NCBI GenBank assembly: GCA_014607495.2
Contig: CP053155.1
Span: 3,968,001 to 4,032,000, forward strand
Reading direction: 5' to 3'
Length of the DNA stretch: 64,000 bases
DNA from: Carposina sasakii
Lineage: Eukaryota > Arthropoda > Insecta > Lepidoptera > Carposinidae
This document shows, piece after piece, positions 45,413 to 55,700 of this stretch; positions within the stretch are counted from its first letter, which is position 1; every line of letters starts with the position of its first letter. A program made the position numbers and the translations under genes. Under the pieces are notes generated by a model. That model was not told where the DNA came from, made no database searches, and saw only the letters and a list, made by a program, of their open reading frames with translations.

Positions 45413-46093
45413 GTACGTAAATATTGATATAATATTAAAGGAATTCAAGTACTTAGATTTAAATAAGCAGGCACTTTTCCTAGAATTTTGAATTTTATGT
45501 TTAGCCTGTTATCTCCAAAAAGTCTTGGACAAATTACACACTCTTTTCACAGGTAAGCCTATTAAGTCACACGTCGCGTCGGGTGAGCCTACCGCCGTTT
45601 TCCGAACACAAATGTAACAGGTAAAGAATCATGTGAGAAATATTTTCCAGTAATTATTTATTTGATGTTTTTGCCCAGTTGGCTTTCTGTATTTTACTGT
45701 TTAGTTTTCCTAGAATAAACTACGAGTAGTCTGTAATCAACTCATACATTTTAAATATTAATGTGACTCAACATTAACAAAGAACATACATTAAGACTTC
45801 GTGAACGCGCCTCGGGAACGGCTAAATAATTAAGTTATTAAGTTGCCGCGCTGTTTGTTTATTTGTAATGATAGTGAGTAATGAAGCGGATTCATTATTG
45901 TTATAAACACGATTTCCGTTTACTCATTGATTAAGCCTATAAGATAGAGGACTTTGTTATGAGCGGGACAGTTATGGCCTAAGACTTGCCTTATTGAGAT
46001 GTTTTTGTTTATCTACTGTGAGTGAGGTGTGGTACAAAATATAATAATACAAAATATTTTTCATATAAAATACCCTTAACTGCCCGTAAAAAC
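45413..46093. other. Left flank of the gypsy element; no gene recognised
   Basis: AT-rich, no frame or element supported. Confidence 0.45.
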
Positions 46094-46098
46094 ATACC

Positions 46099-46216
46099 TG
46101 TCGGTATATTGAAATAAATCAATATTGTACTATGGGGGTAGATTAAGCTAATAGAAAATATAACCAGTCTTTGTCTGAACCTGCTGTTTCATTGACCTAC
46201 CACAAGACCCTCGACA
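46099..46216 (+). repeat. 5' LTR of the Ty3/gypsy element
   Basis: 118 bp, TG...CA ends, no difference from the 3' LTR at any base by direct reading. The reading implies no time for divergence since insertion. Confidence 0.95.
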
Positions 46217-46230
46217 TGGCGCAGTCGGTA
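46217..46230 (+). promoter_or_regulatory. Primer-binding site of the Ty3/gypsy element
   Basis: TGGCGCAGTCGGTA directly abuts the 5' LTR. TGGCGCAGTCGGTAGG-type sites are used by insect gypsy-group elements primed by serine tRNA; the tRNA identity is from memory. Confidence 0.8.
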
Positions 46231-46331
46231 TTTTTTCTATAATTCGTAGTGAATAGTATTTGAAAGTAAAAGTGCTATCTATATTTCTAACAATAGAAGA
46301 AAAAACCAGATTTTACGAATTATCTGGAAGT

Positions 46332-49300
46332 ATGGAGACGTTGTTAAAGCCACCGCAGCCGTTTTGCTACGTGAATGACTTGCAGAATATAACTTCTGGG
46401 AATACAACCCAAGAATGGGAAAAATGGAAAAAGTCATTCTTGGTGTATTTTGAAGCATGTGAACTTGAAAGTAAATCTGTGAAAGTACAACAAAATATAT
46501 TTTTACATATTATTGGCGAACAGTGTCGTGAAGTGTATGAACAGTTTAATGAATCTTTTAGGGATTTAAACTCGATAATCAAAAAATTCGACACATTTTT
46601 TTCATCAAAGAAAAATTTGACGGTACAGCGACATTTATTTTTTACTCGTGAGCAGCAGGAATCAGAGTCAATAGATAAATACACCGCTGAATTGCAAAAA
46701 ATGGCCGTCACCTGTGAATTCAAAGACTTGTGCAATGATTTGATTCGAGATCGCTTAATTTGTGGTATTAAGGACAGTGCATTGCGAGAACGCTTACTAC
46801 GTGAACCAAACCTAACATTACAAAAGTCTATGGAGATTTGTAATTTGGCGCAAATATCTAAGCTACAAGCAGGTACAATAAAAAAGGAGTGTTCCGAACA
46901 TTGTGCCTATTCCCTGCAAAATGTATGTACCAAACATGAAACTGAAGAAGCCTCTGCATATTGGGTGCATCGAACAGGAAGAGGTGGATGGCAGCGAAGT
47001 AATCCCGCACGCGGCGGCCGATCCAGAGGTGCACATTCTACAGTGGGCTCGAGCCGTGCGTACCCAGTAACCGGTTTCCGCATGCCATATCAGCAAGCTA
47101 GTGTTTACCAGTCGTCGTCGCCTAAGCAGCAGCGTGAATATTATAACAGAAGGAACGTTTTAATTCATAATAACAACTATAAACAAAACTGTGTTCAGTG
47201 TGGCGGTGTACATGGTCATGAAATGTGTCCCGCAAACGGGAAAAAGTGTTTAAAGTGCAACAATTTTAACCATTTCGCACGAGTGTGTAACTTATTTGAG
47301 ATGCAAACGGAGGATTGCTCCCCTGATCAGGTAATTTATTATTTTAATACGCCTAATTGTGGTTGGAGTGTTGATTTATTAATTAATAATTACAAGATTG
47401 CATTTAAATTAGATACCGGCGCGGATGTAAACGTATTGCCGCGTAGTTATTTAAAACATATAGGTGTTTCTGAAACCGAATTAATCAGCACTTCAGTAAA
47501 ATTACGTGGTTATTCGGGTGGTGATATCAAAATATTAGGTAAATGTAATTTGAAAACAAAATGTAAAAACATAGACTATGTTTTGGAATTTTTAATAGCA
47601 GATGTAAATTCCCCGCCAATTTTAGGTCGTCAGTCTTGTCAAGAGCTTAATTTGATACTATTAACATTATCAATAACGGAACAAAACGGCATAAAAAATA
47701 AAATATTAACGGACTATTCAGATGTTTTTGAGGGAATTGGTTGTATGCCGGGAATTTACAGAATAGGTATAGATAACAGTGTATTACCAGTGGTACATGC
47801 TCCGCGGAAATTACCAATTGCAATTAAAGACGCTGTTAAATATAAATTAATGGAGATGGAAAAACAACAAATAATTGCAAAAGTAGAAGGCCCCAGTGAG
47901 TGGGTAAATAGTATGACCGTTGTAAGGAAACCCAATGGTGACCTTCGTATTTGTTTAGATCCGAAAGATTTAAACAAAGCGATACAGCGGGAACACTTTC
48001 ACTTGCCTACTTTAGATGAGATTACATCCAACTTATCGGGTTCCAAATATTTTAGTACATTAGATGCGAAAAATGGATTTTGGCAGTTAAAATTACATAA
48101 TGAAAGTACAAAATTATGTACATTTAACACAGCGTTTGGTAGGTATAAATTTTTGCGTTTACCTTACGGCATAACATCGGCGTCAGAAGTGTTTCATAAG
48201 AAAATGTACGAACATTTTGATGACCTTGAGGGAGTATGTATGTTCATTGATGACCTGTTAGTATATGGTAAAACAAAAGAAGAACACGACCTAAGATTAT
48301 TTCAAGTATTAGAGCGATGTAGAAAGATAAATTTGAAATTAAATAAAAATAAATGTAAGTTTGCACAAACAGAGATAAAATATTTAGGACATATAATTAC
48401 AGATAAAGGAATATATCCTGACAAATCCCATACATCTCCGATTACCACTATGAAGGTGCCCACAAATGTAAAAGAGTTGGAAAGGTTCCTGGGAATTGTT
48501 AATTATGTAGGTAGGTTTGTTTCAAACTTATCAGAAAAAACATATGAATTAAGGCAGCTTCTAAAAAAAGATATTGAGTGGCATTGGTCCATGTCTCATC
48601 AAAAATGTTATGAAAATTTAAAAAAATGCCTTACTAGTGTACCAATATTACAATACTATGTAGCTAATAAGCCGGTAGTAATCTCTGTAGATGCAAGTAA
48701 AAATGGTTTAGGAGCCTGTTTACTCCAAGATAATCTTCCCGTGAGTTTTGCATCCAGATCTTTAACAAAAGCTGAGCAAAATTATGCACAAATAGAGAAA
48801 GAGTTGTTAGCATGTGTGTTTGCGTGTGAAAAATTTTATACTTATATATATGGTAAAAATGATATTACAATTGAGACTGACCATAAACCGCTTGTTAATA
48901 TCATAAATAAACCAATATCAAGTGCTCCTGCAAGGTTACAAAGAATGTTTCTAAAGCTACAGTTATACAATTTTAGTTTAGTATACAAACCAGGTAAGTA
49001 TTTATATATAGCTGATGCGCTATCTCGAGCTTCACAAATAACTTCTAAAAGTGAAAAAGAAACTCGCGATCATTTTGACTCGCAAGCACAAGTATGTGTC
49101 GTCACTGCATGTAATCCACTTACAGACACACACTTTGTTAAGTTACAAAAATATACACATAACGATGTTGAATTACAATTACTAATTAAATATATTAAAG
49201 AAGGTTGGCCGACACACAAACAAAATGTTTTAGATTCCGTGAAATCATATTTTAATTATAGAGATGAGTTAACAGTTTCCTTTGGTTTAGTTTGGAAAAA

Positions 49301-50405
49301 TAATCGCGCAGTAATACCTAAAGAGTTACGTCTGGAGATGCTTAAAAATGTACATATTGGGCATTTAGGATTAGAAAAATGTAAATTAAGAGTACGAGAA
49401 ACAATGTTCTGGCCTAATATCAATAGTCAATTAGAAGATTATATTAGTAAATGTCAAGCATGTCTTACATACAAACCAGAGAACAGAAAGGAAACAATGA
49501 TCCCGCATGACATTCCTAACAGAGCGTGGTCCAAGATAGGCACTGATATATTTCACTATAAAAATAATAAATATTTAATTACAATTGATTATTACAGCAA
49601 GTACATAGATATTATTCAATTAAATTCATTAATGTCGGAAGAAATCATAAATCAATTAAAAAATATTTTTACTAGACATGGTATTCCAGATATTGTAATG
49701 TCTGATAACGGGCCCGAGTATCGCTCGGACAGTTTTCGTAAGTTTGCATGTGAGTGGAACTTCACTCACGTGACGTCATCGCCTCGGTATGCACAGTCTA
49801 ATGGCCAGGTGGAGCGCGCAGTGCAAACAGTCAAGAACATTATGAAAAAGACAAGTTTCGATAAAACAGATTTTAGATTAGGTTTATTAGAATACCTTAA
49901 CACGCCCATTACCAGTTCTATGCCGTCTCCATCTGAGCTGTTATGTAGCCGTAAGTTGAGGAGCACAGTACCCTGTGCGCCAAGACTACTTAAACCTAAC
50001 GTCATAAAAAGCATAAAACAATCCCTAAATCAGCGTCAAGAAAAACAGGCAAAATACTATAACAGAGGCGCAAGGGATCTGTCTTCATTAAATATAGGTC
50101 AAAAAGTTAAAGTAAGAGTAAATAAGCAATGGGTTTGTGGAACAATTCAATGTTTGGTAGGTAAAAGGTCATATTCTGTAAAAATAGACCAGGGTGGTGT
50201 ACTTATTAGGAACCGTAGACATTTAATCATTGATCCTAATGAAAATTCCAACACAAGTAATTTAAATTCAAACTATTATGATGATATCACCATTCAACCA
50301 CTGCCTACTACCACCGCTAGTGTAAACACAAATCAACCATATGTTACGCGTTTTGGCAGGGAGGTGAGACAGCCTGATCGGTGGGGCTATCCAGTGCAAC
50401 ATTAA
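46332..50405 (+). CDS. Gag-Pol polyprotein of the Ty3/gypsy element, intact
   Basis: From the first ATG (46332) 1357 residues run to TAA at 50403-50405; the frame is also open a little upstream without ATG. Order: Gag-like helical region (about 1-200); two zinc knuckles near 287-320, the second of type CLKCNNFNHFARVC; aspartic protease with LDTGAD near 360; reverse transcriptase with the FIDD catalytic box near 638-641; RNase H (SVDASKNGLG, then ETDHKPL); integrase zinc domain (HIGHLG.., CQACLTYK) and core with Asp near 1072, SDNGPE near 1124, and Glu in QVERAV near 1161. All catalytic residues I looked for are present. Gag and Pol share one frame, so no frameshift is needed. No chromodomain and no envelope. 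Confidence 0.95.
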   Translation: METLLKPPQPFCYVNDLQNITSGNTTQEWEKWKKSFLVYFEACELESKSVKVQQNIFLHIIGEQCREVYEQFNESFRDLNSIIKKFDTFFSSKKNLTVQRHLFFTREQQESESIDKYTAELQKMAVTCEFKDLCNDLIRDRLICGIKDSALRERLLREPNLTLQKSMEICNLAQISKLQAGTIKKECSEHCAYSLQNVCTKHETEEASAYWVHRTGRGGWQRSNPARGGRSRGAHSTVGSSRAYPVTGFRMPYQQASVYQSSSPKQQREYYNRRNVLIHNNNYKQNCVQCGGVHGHEMCPANGKKCLKCNNFNHFARVCNLFEMQTEDCSPDQVIYYFNTPNCGWSVDLLINNYKIAFKLDTGADVNVLPRSYLKHIGVSETELISTSVKLRGYSGGDIKILGKCNLKTKCKNIDYVLEFLIADVNSPPILGRQSCQELNLILLTLSITEQNGIKNKILTDYSDVFEGIGCMPGIYRIGIDNSVLPVVHAPRKLPIAIKDAVKYKLMEMEKQQIIAKVEGPSEWVNSMTVVRKPNGDLRICLDPKDLNKAIQREHFHLPTLDEITSNLSGSKYFSTLDAKNGFWQLKLHNESTKLCTFNTAFGRYKFLRLPYGITSASEVFHKKMYEHFDDLEGVCMFIDDLLVYGKTKEEHDLRLFQVLERCRKINLKLNKNKCKFAQTEIKYLGHIITDKGIYPDKSHTSPITTMKVPTNVKELERFLGIVNYVGRFVSNLSEKTYELRQLLKKDIEWHWSMSHQKCYENLKKCLTSVPILQYYVANKPVVISVDASKNGLGACLLQDNLPVSFASRSLTKAEQNYAQIEKELLACVFACEKFYTYIYGKNDITIETDHKPLVNIINKPISSAPARLQRMFLKLQLYNFSLVYKPGKYLYIADALSRASQITSKSEKETRDHFDSQAQVCVVTACNPLTDTHFVKLQKYTHNDVELQLLIKYIKEGWPTHKQNVLDSVKSYFNYRDELTVSFGLVWKNNRAVIPKELRLEMLKNVHIGHLGLEKCKLRVRETMFWPNINSQLEDYISKCQACLTYKPENRKETMIPHDIPNRAWSKIGTDIFHYKNNKYLITIDYYSKYIDIIQLNSLMSEEIINQLKNIFTRHGIPDIVMSDNGPEYRSDSFRKFACEWNFTHVTSSPRYAQSNGQVERAVQTVKNIMKKTSFDKTDFRLGLLEYLNTPITSSMPSPSELLCSRKLRSTVPCAPRLLKPNVIKSIKQSLNQRQEKQAKYYNRGARDLSSLNIGQKVKVRVNKQWVCGTIQCLVGKRSYSVKIDQGGVLIRNRRHLIIDPNENSNTSNLNSNYYDDITIQPLPTTTASVNTNQPYVTRFGREVRQPDRWGYPVQH

Positions 50406-50891
50406 TTTATAGCTATAGTGCATTGTGATGTGAATGTCTGATAGGATTATAAATTTATAAAATAAAACATTATTTAAGATTTTTTTTTAAATTGATTTAA
50501 ATTGGTTAATAATTGAATTTCGTAATCACATTTTATAATGTAAATAAAATAGGTTTTAATTATTAATAAATATTTAGATAAATTAATTTCATAATTACAT
50601 TAAATGCATGTTTTGTTCAATGTAATTATATGTGAATTGGGTTATATGTACTTGTTTATTTAAAGCTAATGTAAGATAAATTACAATTAACTACATATAA
50701 GATAAATGCATGCTAATATCATGGTTTACAAACTTAAAAATATTATTATTGTCATTGTTTATTATCACTGTTTACAAATTTCGAATTAAATTTTATTATT
50801 GATATTTTACAAATTTAAAACTATTGTTTACAAATAATGTCATTTTTAATATATACATTTTTTAAATAATTTAATAAATTTTGAAAATTTT
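50406..50891 (+). other. AT-rich 3' untranslated part of the Ty3/gypsy element
   Basis: About 485 bp without frames between the stop codon and the purine tract. Confidence 0.7.
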
Positions 50892-50902
50892 GAAAAGGGG
50901 GT
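50892..50902 (+). promoter_or_regulatory. Polypurine tract of the Ty3/gypsy element
   Basis: GAAAAGGGGG followed by GT.. directly before the 3' LTR; the second-strand priming site. Confidence 0.75.
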
Positions 50903-51020
50903 TGTCGGTATATTGAAATAAATCAATATTGTACTATGGGGGTAGATTAAGCTAATAGAAAATATAACCAGTCTTTGTCTGAACCTGCTGTTTCATTGAC
51001 CTACCACAAGACCCTCGACA
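50903..51020 (+). repeat. 3' LTR of the Ty3/gypsy element
   Basis: Identical to 46099-46216; followed by the target duplication ATACC. Confidence 0.95.
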
Positions 51021-51025
51021 ATACC

Positions 51026-51563
51026 TACACGTAAAAATCTAATAATTTATAGTTATTAGGTATTTTTAAATGCGATAAAGATGAAGAATGAAATTATTAT
51101 TATATACGTGCAATCACAACAAAATTGCTAAACGGATAAATATGAAATTTAGCATAGAGATAGTTTTATTATCATCACGACGGTTTATTATCATCACCCG
51201 CTTCCGCTGGCACCCAGTCTGCTCCATTAAGAACGCCAGTAGCCCACTCGGCACGTTCTCAATCAGAAGATTGCGCTCTCCGCTCCGCTACACTCCGCTC
51301 CGCTTATTTATGTCCTCCCCCCTACAATGCTGAGGCACAAACCACAACGTAACTCTACGTTGACCGACTCCACTATTTCTTGTTACGTGCCTCTTAAAAT
51401 ATTTTTGTTTCGTAGCAATTGCTACGGTTTTTTCGTAGAAGAAAACTCGTAGCATTGCTACGGATTTTCATACATATATGTATTAGTTAAATACATAGTT
51501 CAATTGTTATCGTAATCTAATAACGTGTTGCATAATTATGTATAGGTACATACAGATAATAAA
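51026..51563. other. Spacer between gypsy and BEL elements, with two small palindromes
   Basis: CGTAGCAATTGCTACG (51411-51426) is a perfect palindrome, and CGTAGCATTGCTACG (51448-51462) is a near copy. CTCCGCT repeats lie at 51275-51303. No gene. Confidence 0.5.
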
Positions 51564-51568
51564 ATGTC

Positions 51569-51859
51569 TGTTACAAACTGCGGTCCCTAAAATGTAAATT
51601 GTGTCTTAAGGCCTAGATGTTAAGAGTCATTACATGTAGCTTCATCTATTTAAGTAATTTGGTAACCTGTTTTGCTACTGTTTTATTTTAATAAAGAGCA
51701 TTGATGTGTGCGAAAAATGTGTTCGTGTGCGTGAGAGTGAGCCGATCGCGGGCAGTTGCAAATCCTCTGATCTAGCACATAGACGTCACGAGCTCGTCTT
51801 CGCAGACACCAACCTTCAACCCTTAAAATCAGTCTTTCATTATCTTCTGATCTCCAACA
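51569..51859 (+). repeat. 5' LTR of the BEL/Pao element
   Basis: 291 bp. Contains AATAAAG (about 51693) as a poly(A) signal candidate. Differs from the 3' LTR at GAGCCGAT versus GACCCAAT and at the penultimate base. Confidence 0.93.
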
Positions 51860-51878
51860 TTGCTGGTCTTCGAGCCGG
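51860..51878 (+). promoter_or_regulatory. Probable primer-binding site of the BEL/Pao element
   Basis: The sequence straight after the 5' LTR is TTGCTGGTCTTCGAGCCGG. Position makes it the priming site; the matching tRNA was not identified. Confidence 0.5.
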
Positions 51879-51914
51879 AACAACCCGGACCTTGTATACC
51901 TGAACTTCAGCTTC

Positions 51915-52739
51915 ATGTACACTACACCGCGCATTATGGTTAAAACACGTGGTGCTATTCTTCGTGAAAAAGAAAAGGAGCAGGAAACTAGAAGCCAACC
52001 CCAGGTACGGGAGAACCATGGTGAAAGACTAGAAGAACCTAGTACGGCGAAAGTTGGCGGTAGTGTAAAATCAGAACCACCTCCAAGGAAATTGCTCTCA
52101 TCAAAAGGCTCCACAACTTCGTCATCCCTGGAAACAAAAAGAAAACGATTAGAGCTGCAAGCTGCAAAAGAAAAAGCACAAATAGATAAACAAATAATAG
52201 AAAAGCAGTTGGCAGCCGACCTTGCAGCGCTCGACGAAGAATGGTCCAGAAAAAGTGTCGCGACCTGTCAGAGCTTACATACACAATCAAGTATCAAAAA
52301 AGTAAACGAGTGGCTAAATAAAAGTGAGTGCCTAGAAAGAAAAGAAGATGATTATAATCTACACTTATCGCAAGACTTACCATTACCACAACCATCCTTG
52401 TCAGCAAATATACCTCCTGAAATCATAAAATCTGCTCCACCACCTCAAGAAAATACTTACATACATCGTGATGCATCCCGTCGCTCTTATGATGACCACG
52501 GCGGACCTAGCGGCAGCGAACATGGCGTCGGCAGCAGCAACTGTAATTCCAACTGCGTCGTGCGCACCGATATAGATAAGCTAGCTGATGCGCTAAAGCA
52601 AGCGATAGTATCATCGTCTAAGTTACGTAATGAGGAAGTACTTACCAGGTTAGCGACCTCTAAGGATCTACCCCTATACTTCGGAGATCCGATGGAGTGG
52701 ATGCAGTTTAAAGAGGCATTTAAGGAATCAACTGAATAA
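51915..52739 (+). CDS. BEL/Pao Gag N-terminal part, cut by a frame break
   Basis: 274 codons from ATG 51915 (or ATG 51936). The N-terminus is basic. Residues about 75-115 form a charged coiled coil (ETKRKRLELQAAKEKAQIDK.. EKQLAADLAALDEE), as usual in BEL Gag. The last residues, LPLYFGDPMEWMQFKEAFKE, open the conserved Gag core found in this class, which then stops at TAA and resumes in another frame at about 52745. The break is equivalent to a loss of one base (modulo 3). Whether it is a mutation, a sequencing error or something tolerated cannot be told from sequence alone. Confidence 0.9.
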   Translation: MYTTPRIMVKTRGAILREKEKEQETRSQPQVRENHGERLEEPSTAKVGGSVKSEPPPRKLLSSKGSTTSSSLETKRKRLELQAAKEKAQIDKQIIEKQLAADLAALDEEWSRKSVATCQSLHTQSSIKKVNEWLNKSECLERKEDDYNLHLSQDLPLPQPSLSANIPPEIIKSAPPPQENTYIHRDASRRSYDDHGGPSGSEHGVGSSNCNSNCVVRTDIDKLADALKQAIVSSSKLRNEEVLTRLATSKDLPLYFGDPMEWMQFKEAFKESTE

Positions 52740-52762
52740 ATAAATATAGTGAAATTGAAAAT

Positions 52763-55700
52763 ATGTGGCGATTACGTAAATGTCTACGAGGTGAAGCTAA
52801 AGATGCAGTCGCCGCACTCCTGATTGGCGGAGTCACACCCAATGTAGTCCTAGAAACCTTAGAACTACGTTTTGGCAGACCTGAAAATATTATGAGCAAA
52901 ATAGTGATGCAACTGAAGAAACTACATCCACTATCACCTGCTTACCATAGTGACATAGTGAACTTTGCTATCAAAATCAAGAATTGTGTAACAGCAGCTC
53001 GGGCGATTAATTCTATGTACCTAAATAGTCCAGACCTAATATCTACAGTGATTACAAAATTACCCAGTAACCTTATAACCAAGTGGGCAGATTACTCCTA
53101 TGAACACCGCCAGGAAGATATATCTAAGATGGAACAAATATCAAGCTTTTTATTTCACGAAGCAACAAAAACTGCTTCTGCTGGACTAAGTTATATACAT
53201 AGTCAATCCGACCGCGATAATAGAAAAAAGTATAGTTTTCAAAGTGGTCACTATCAAACTGTGCTATTTAATAAGAAGACAGAAGAAAACTGCAAATTCT
53301 GCAGAAAAAGTAAACACCTGCTTCCTAAGTGCCCAGTATTCAAGCGAGCTATGCGACGTGATCGATGGCGCTTCATCAAAAGTAATAGATTGTGTTATAA
53401 ATGCCTAATTGAAATACACAATAAAGAAACTTGTTCCGCTGACTGTTGTGACGTCGATAACTGTGGTGAACCTCATCATCGTTTGCTACACTGGAAGAAA
53501 CCAATAAATGCGAGCCCTGAAACTGAAAATATATGCTCAGGATCACTACCTGAAACAACTGAAAATGTCACAAATACTTCTACAACCGTAAACCCTAAAG
53601 TATTGTTGAAAATTGTACATATTACTGTGCACGGACCGAGTGGGAGTATTGAAACACATGCATTATTAGACGACGGTGCCACGATAACACTTATATCATC
53701 GCACATTGCAAACCAAGTGGGCTTATATGGTGAAAAGCAAAATATGAAGATACGAGGTGCCTGGAGCACCGGTGAGATATCATGTACAAGTGAAACAATT
53801 GAATTTACCATATCAAACACTAATGGTAAACAGTTCAATTTAATTGGTCGCAAAATAGATCAACTCGACCTACCTACTCAGATGAAGATAAGCTTAGATA
53901 AGCATGCACATTTGCAACAGTTGCAAGATTGTATTACCTGTGGTTGCTCAATAATGAAACCTCAGCTACTTATCGGACAAGATAACTACAACTTGCTCGC
54001 ACCTACTGAGATTGTCATGAGAAATAAAAACCAACCCCATGCCACACGCACATCACTAGGCTGGAGTATTCATGGAACGGTGTGTAATACGTGTGATATA
54101 CCATCGACTAACTGCAACCTCAATATAATAAATAATAACATCACAAATAACAGCAAATGTGATTTATTATTACACGAAGAAGTAAGGCGATATTTTACAT
54201 TAGAGTCGATTGGAATTACATCTAAACTACGAGATAATAAAGAAGAACAAAAGGCATTATCTATATTAAACAACACATCGAAATTCATAGACGGTAAATG
54301 GGAAGTTGGTTTACCGTGGAAATGTGACCTAAGTGAAATGCCAGAATCCTATTCAAATGCCGTCAGACGACTGATTACAGTAGAGAAAAAGATGACAGCT
54401 AACCCAGAATACGCTGATAGATACCGTGAAAGAGTGGAACATTTATTTCTAAATCAATACGCCCGCCAGCTATCGAATGATGAACATACTTCGGGTCGTA
54501 TATGGTACCTACCACATTTTGGAGTTGACAACCCTAAAAAGAAGAAGCTACGCCTGGTATTCGACGCCGCAGCAAGTACTCACGGAAGATGTCTGAATGA
54601 CTATTTACTACAAGGTCCTGATCTACTACAATCATTGTACGGAATAATGCTACGATTCAGAGAAAAAAGAATTGGCTTTACTGGTGACATTAAAGACATG
54701 TACTTGAGAATAAAAATAAGGCCAGAAGATCAACAGGCTTTGCGTTTTCTATGGCGTGACGATAAATCCCAATCTATATCTAAGTACACAATGACGTCAT
54801 TAATATTTGGCGCTAATTGTTCGCCATTTATAGCTCAATATATAAAAAACAAAAACGCTCAGCCATTTGAACAACAAAAGCCACAAGCAGTACAAGCCAT
54901 AATAAACAGTCATTACATGGACGACTATATTGATAGTATGGACAACCCTAAACAAGTAATTGACCTGATAAGAGATGTAACATCGATACATAAACATGGC
55001 GGATTTGAGATCCGAGGCTGGACATCTAACGATAAGAATGTCCTACAACAAATTCCTATTGATCAACAAAGCAATTATAATAGTGATTGCTTAACTTTAG
55101 GCCATCAACATCAAGTACAAAGAACACTTGGTCTATTATGGTACCCTAATGAAGACACATTCGCAGTCGATTTATCTTTAAACTGCATACCAGAAAGTAT
55201 TTTATTATTTAAACAAAAACCTACAAAGAGAGAAGTACTGAGATTAGCTATGTCTATCTACGATATTTATGGATGTCTGATACCTGTAACTATAAAGGGA
55301 AAAATACTACTTAGAAACATATGGCAAAACAATATAAAATGGGATGATAAATTACCGGTTGACCTACTTAGCGAATTCAATGAATGGATAACGTCATTAC
55401 AAAGTGTGAGTAATTTACGTATACCAAGATGGTATTTCAAATACAATAAAAGGAAAGATAACGAGCATCCTATAAGCGAGAACGAGACGACAACATTGCA
55501 TGTATTTTCCGACGCAAGCGCGTGTGCTTACGCGACAGTGGCATATTTTAGAGCCTACATAGATAAAAATGTGTGCGTAACATTCATTAGTAGTAAAAGC
55601 CGCATTGCATCCTCCAAGCCAGTTTCTATTCCACGGCTTGAGCTACAAGGTGCATTATTAGCCTGCCGTTTAGCTACGACAATTAAAATGGAACACAGAA

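Larger units (their letters stand above)
46099..51020 (+). mobile_element. Complete Ty3/gypsy LTR retrotransposon, 4922 bp
   Basis: Two identical 118-bp LTRs (46099-46216, 50903-51020) begin TGTCGG and end CTCGACA. ATACC flanks the element on both sides (46094-46098, 51021-51025). A primer-binding site, one open gag-pol frame and a purine tract lie in canonical order; no env-like frame follows. Domain order (protease, RT, RNase H, integrase) is that of Ty3/gypsy. Very short LTRs and the paired zinc knuckles suggest a mag-type or similar env-less lineage; that placement is inferred. Everything needed for mobility appears present. Confidence 0.96.

Noticed and set aside
46367..46735. 122-codon reverse frame within the gypsy gag region (and similar reverse frames at 53476, 57136)
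   Set aside because: Antisense shadows of the Gag-Pol frames, with no independent start context or domains.
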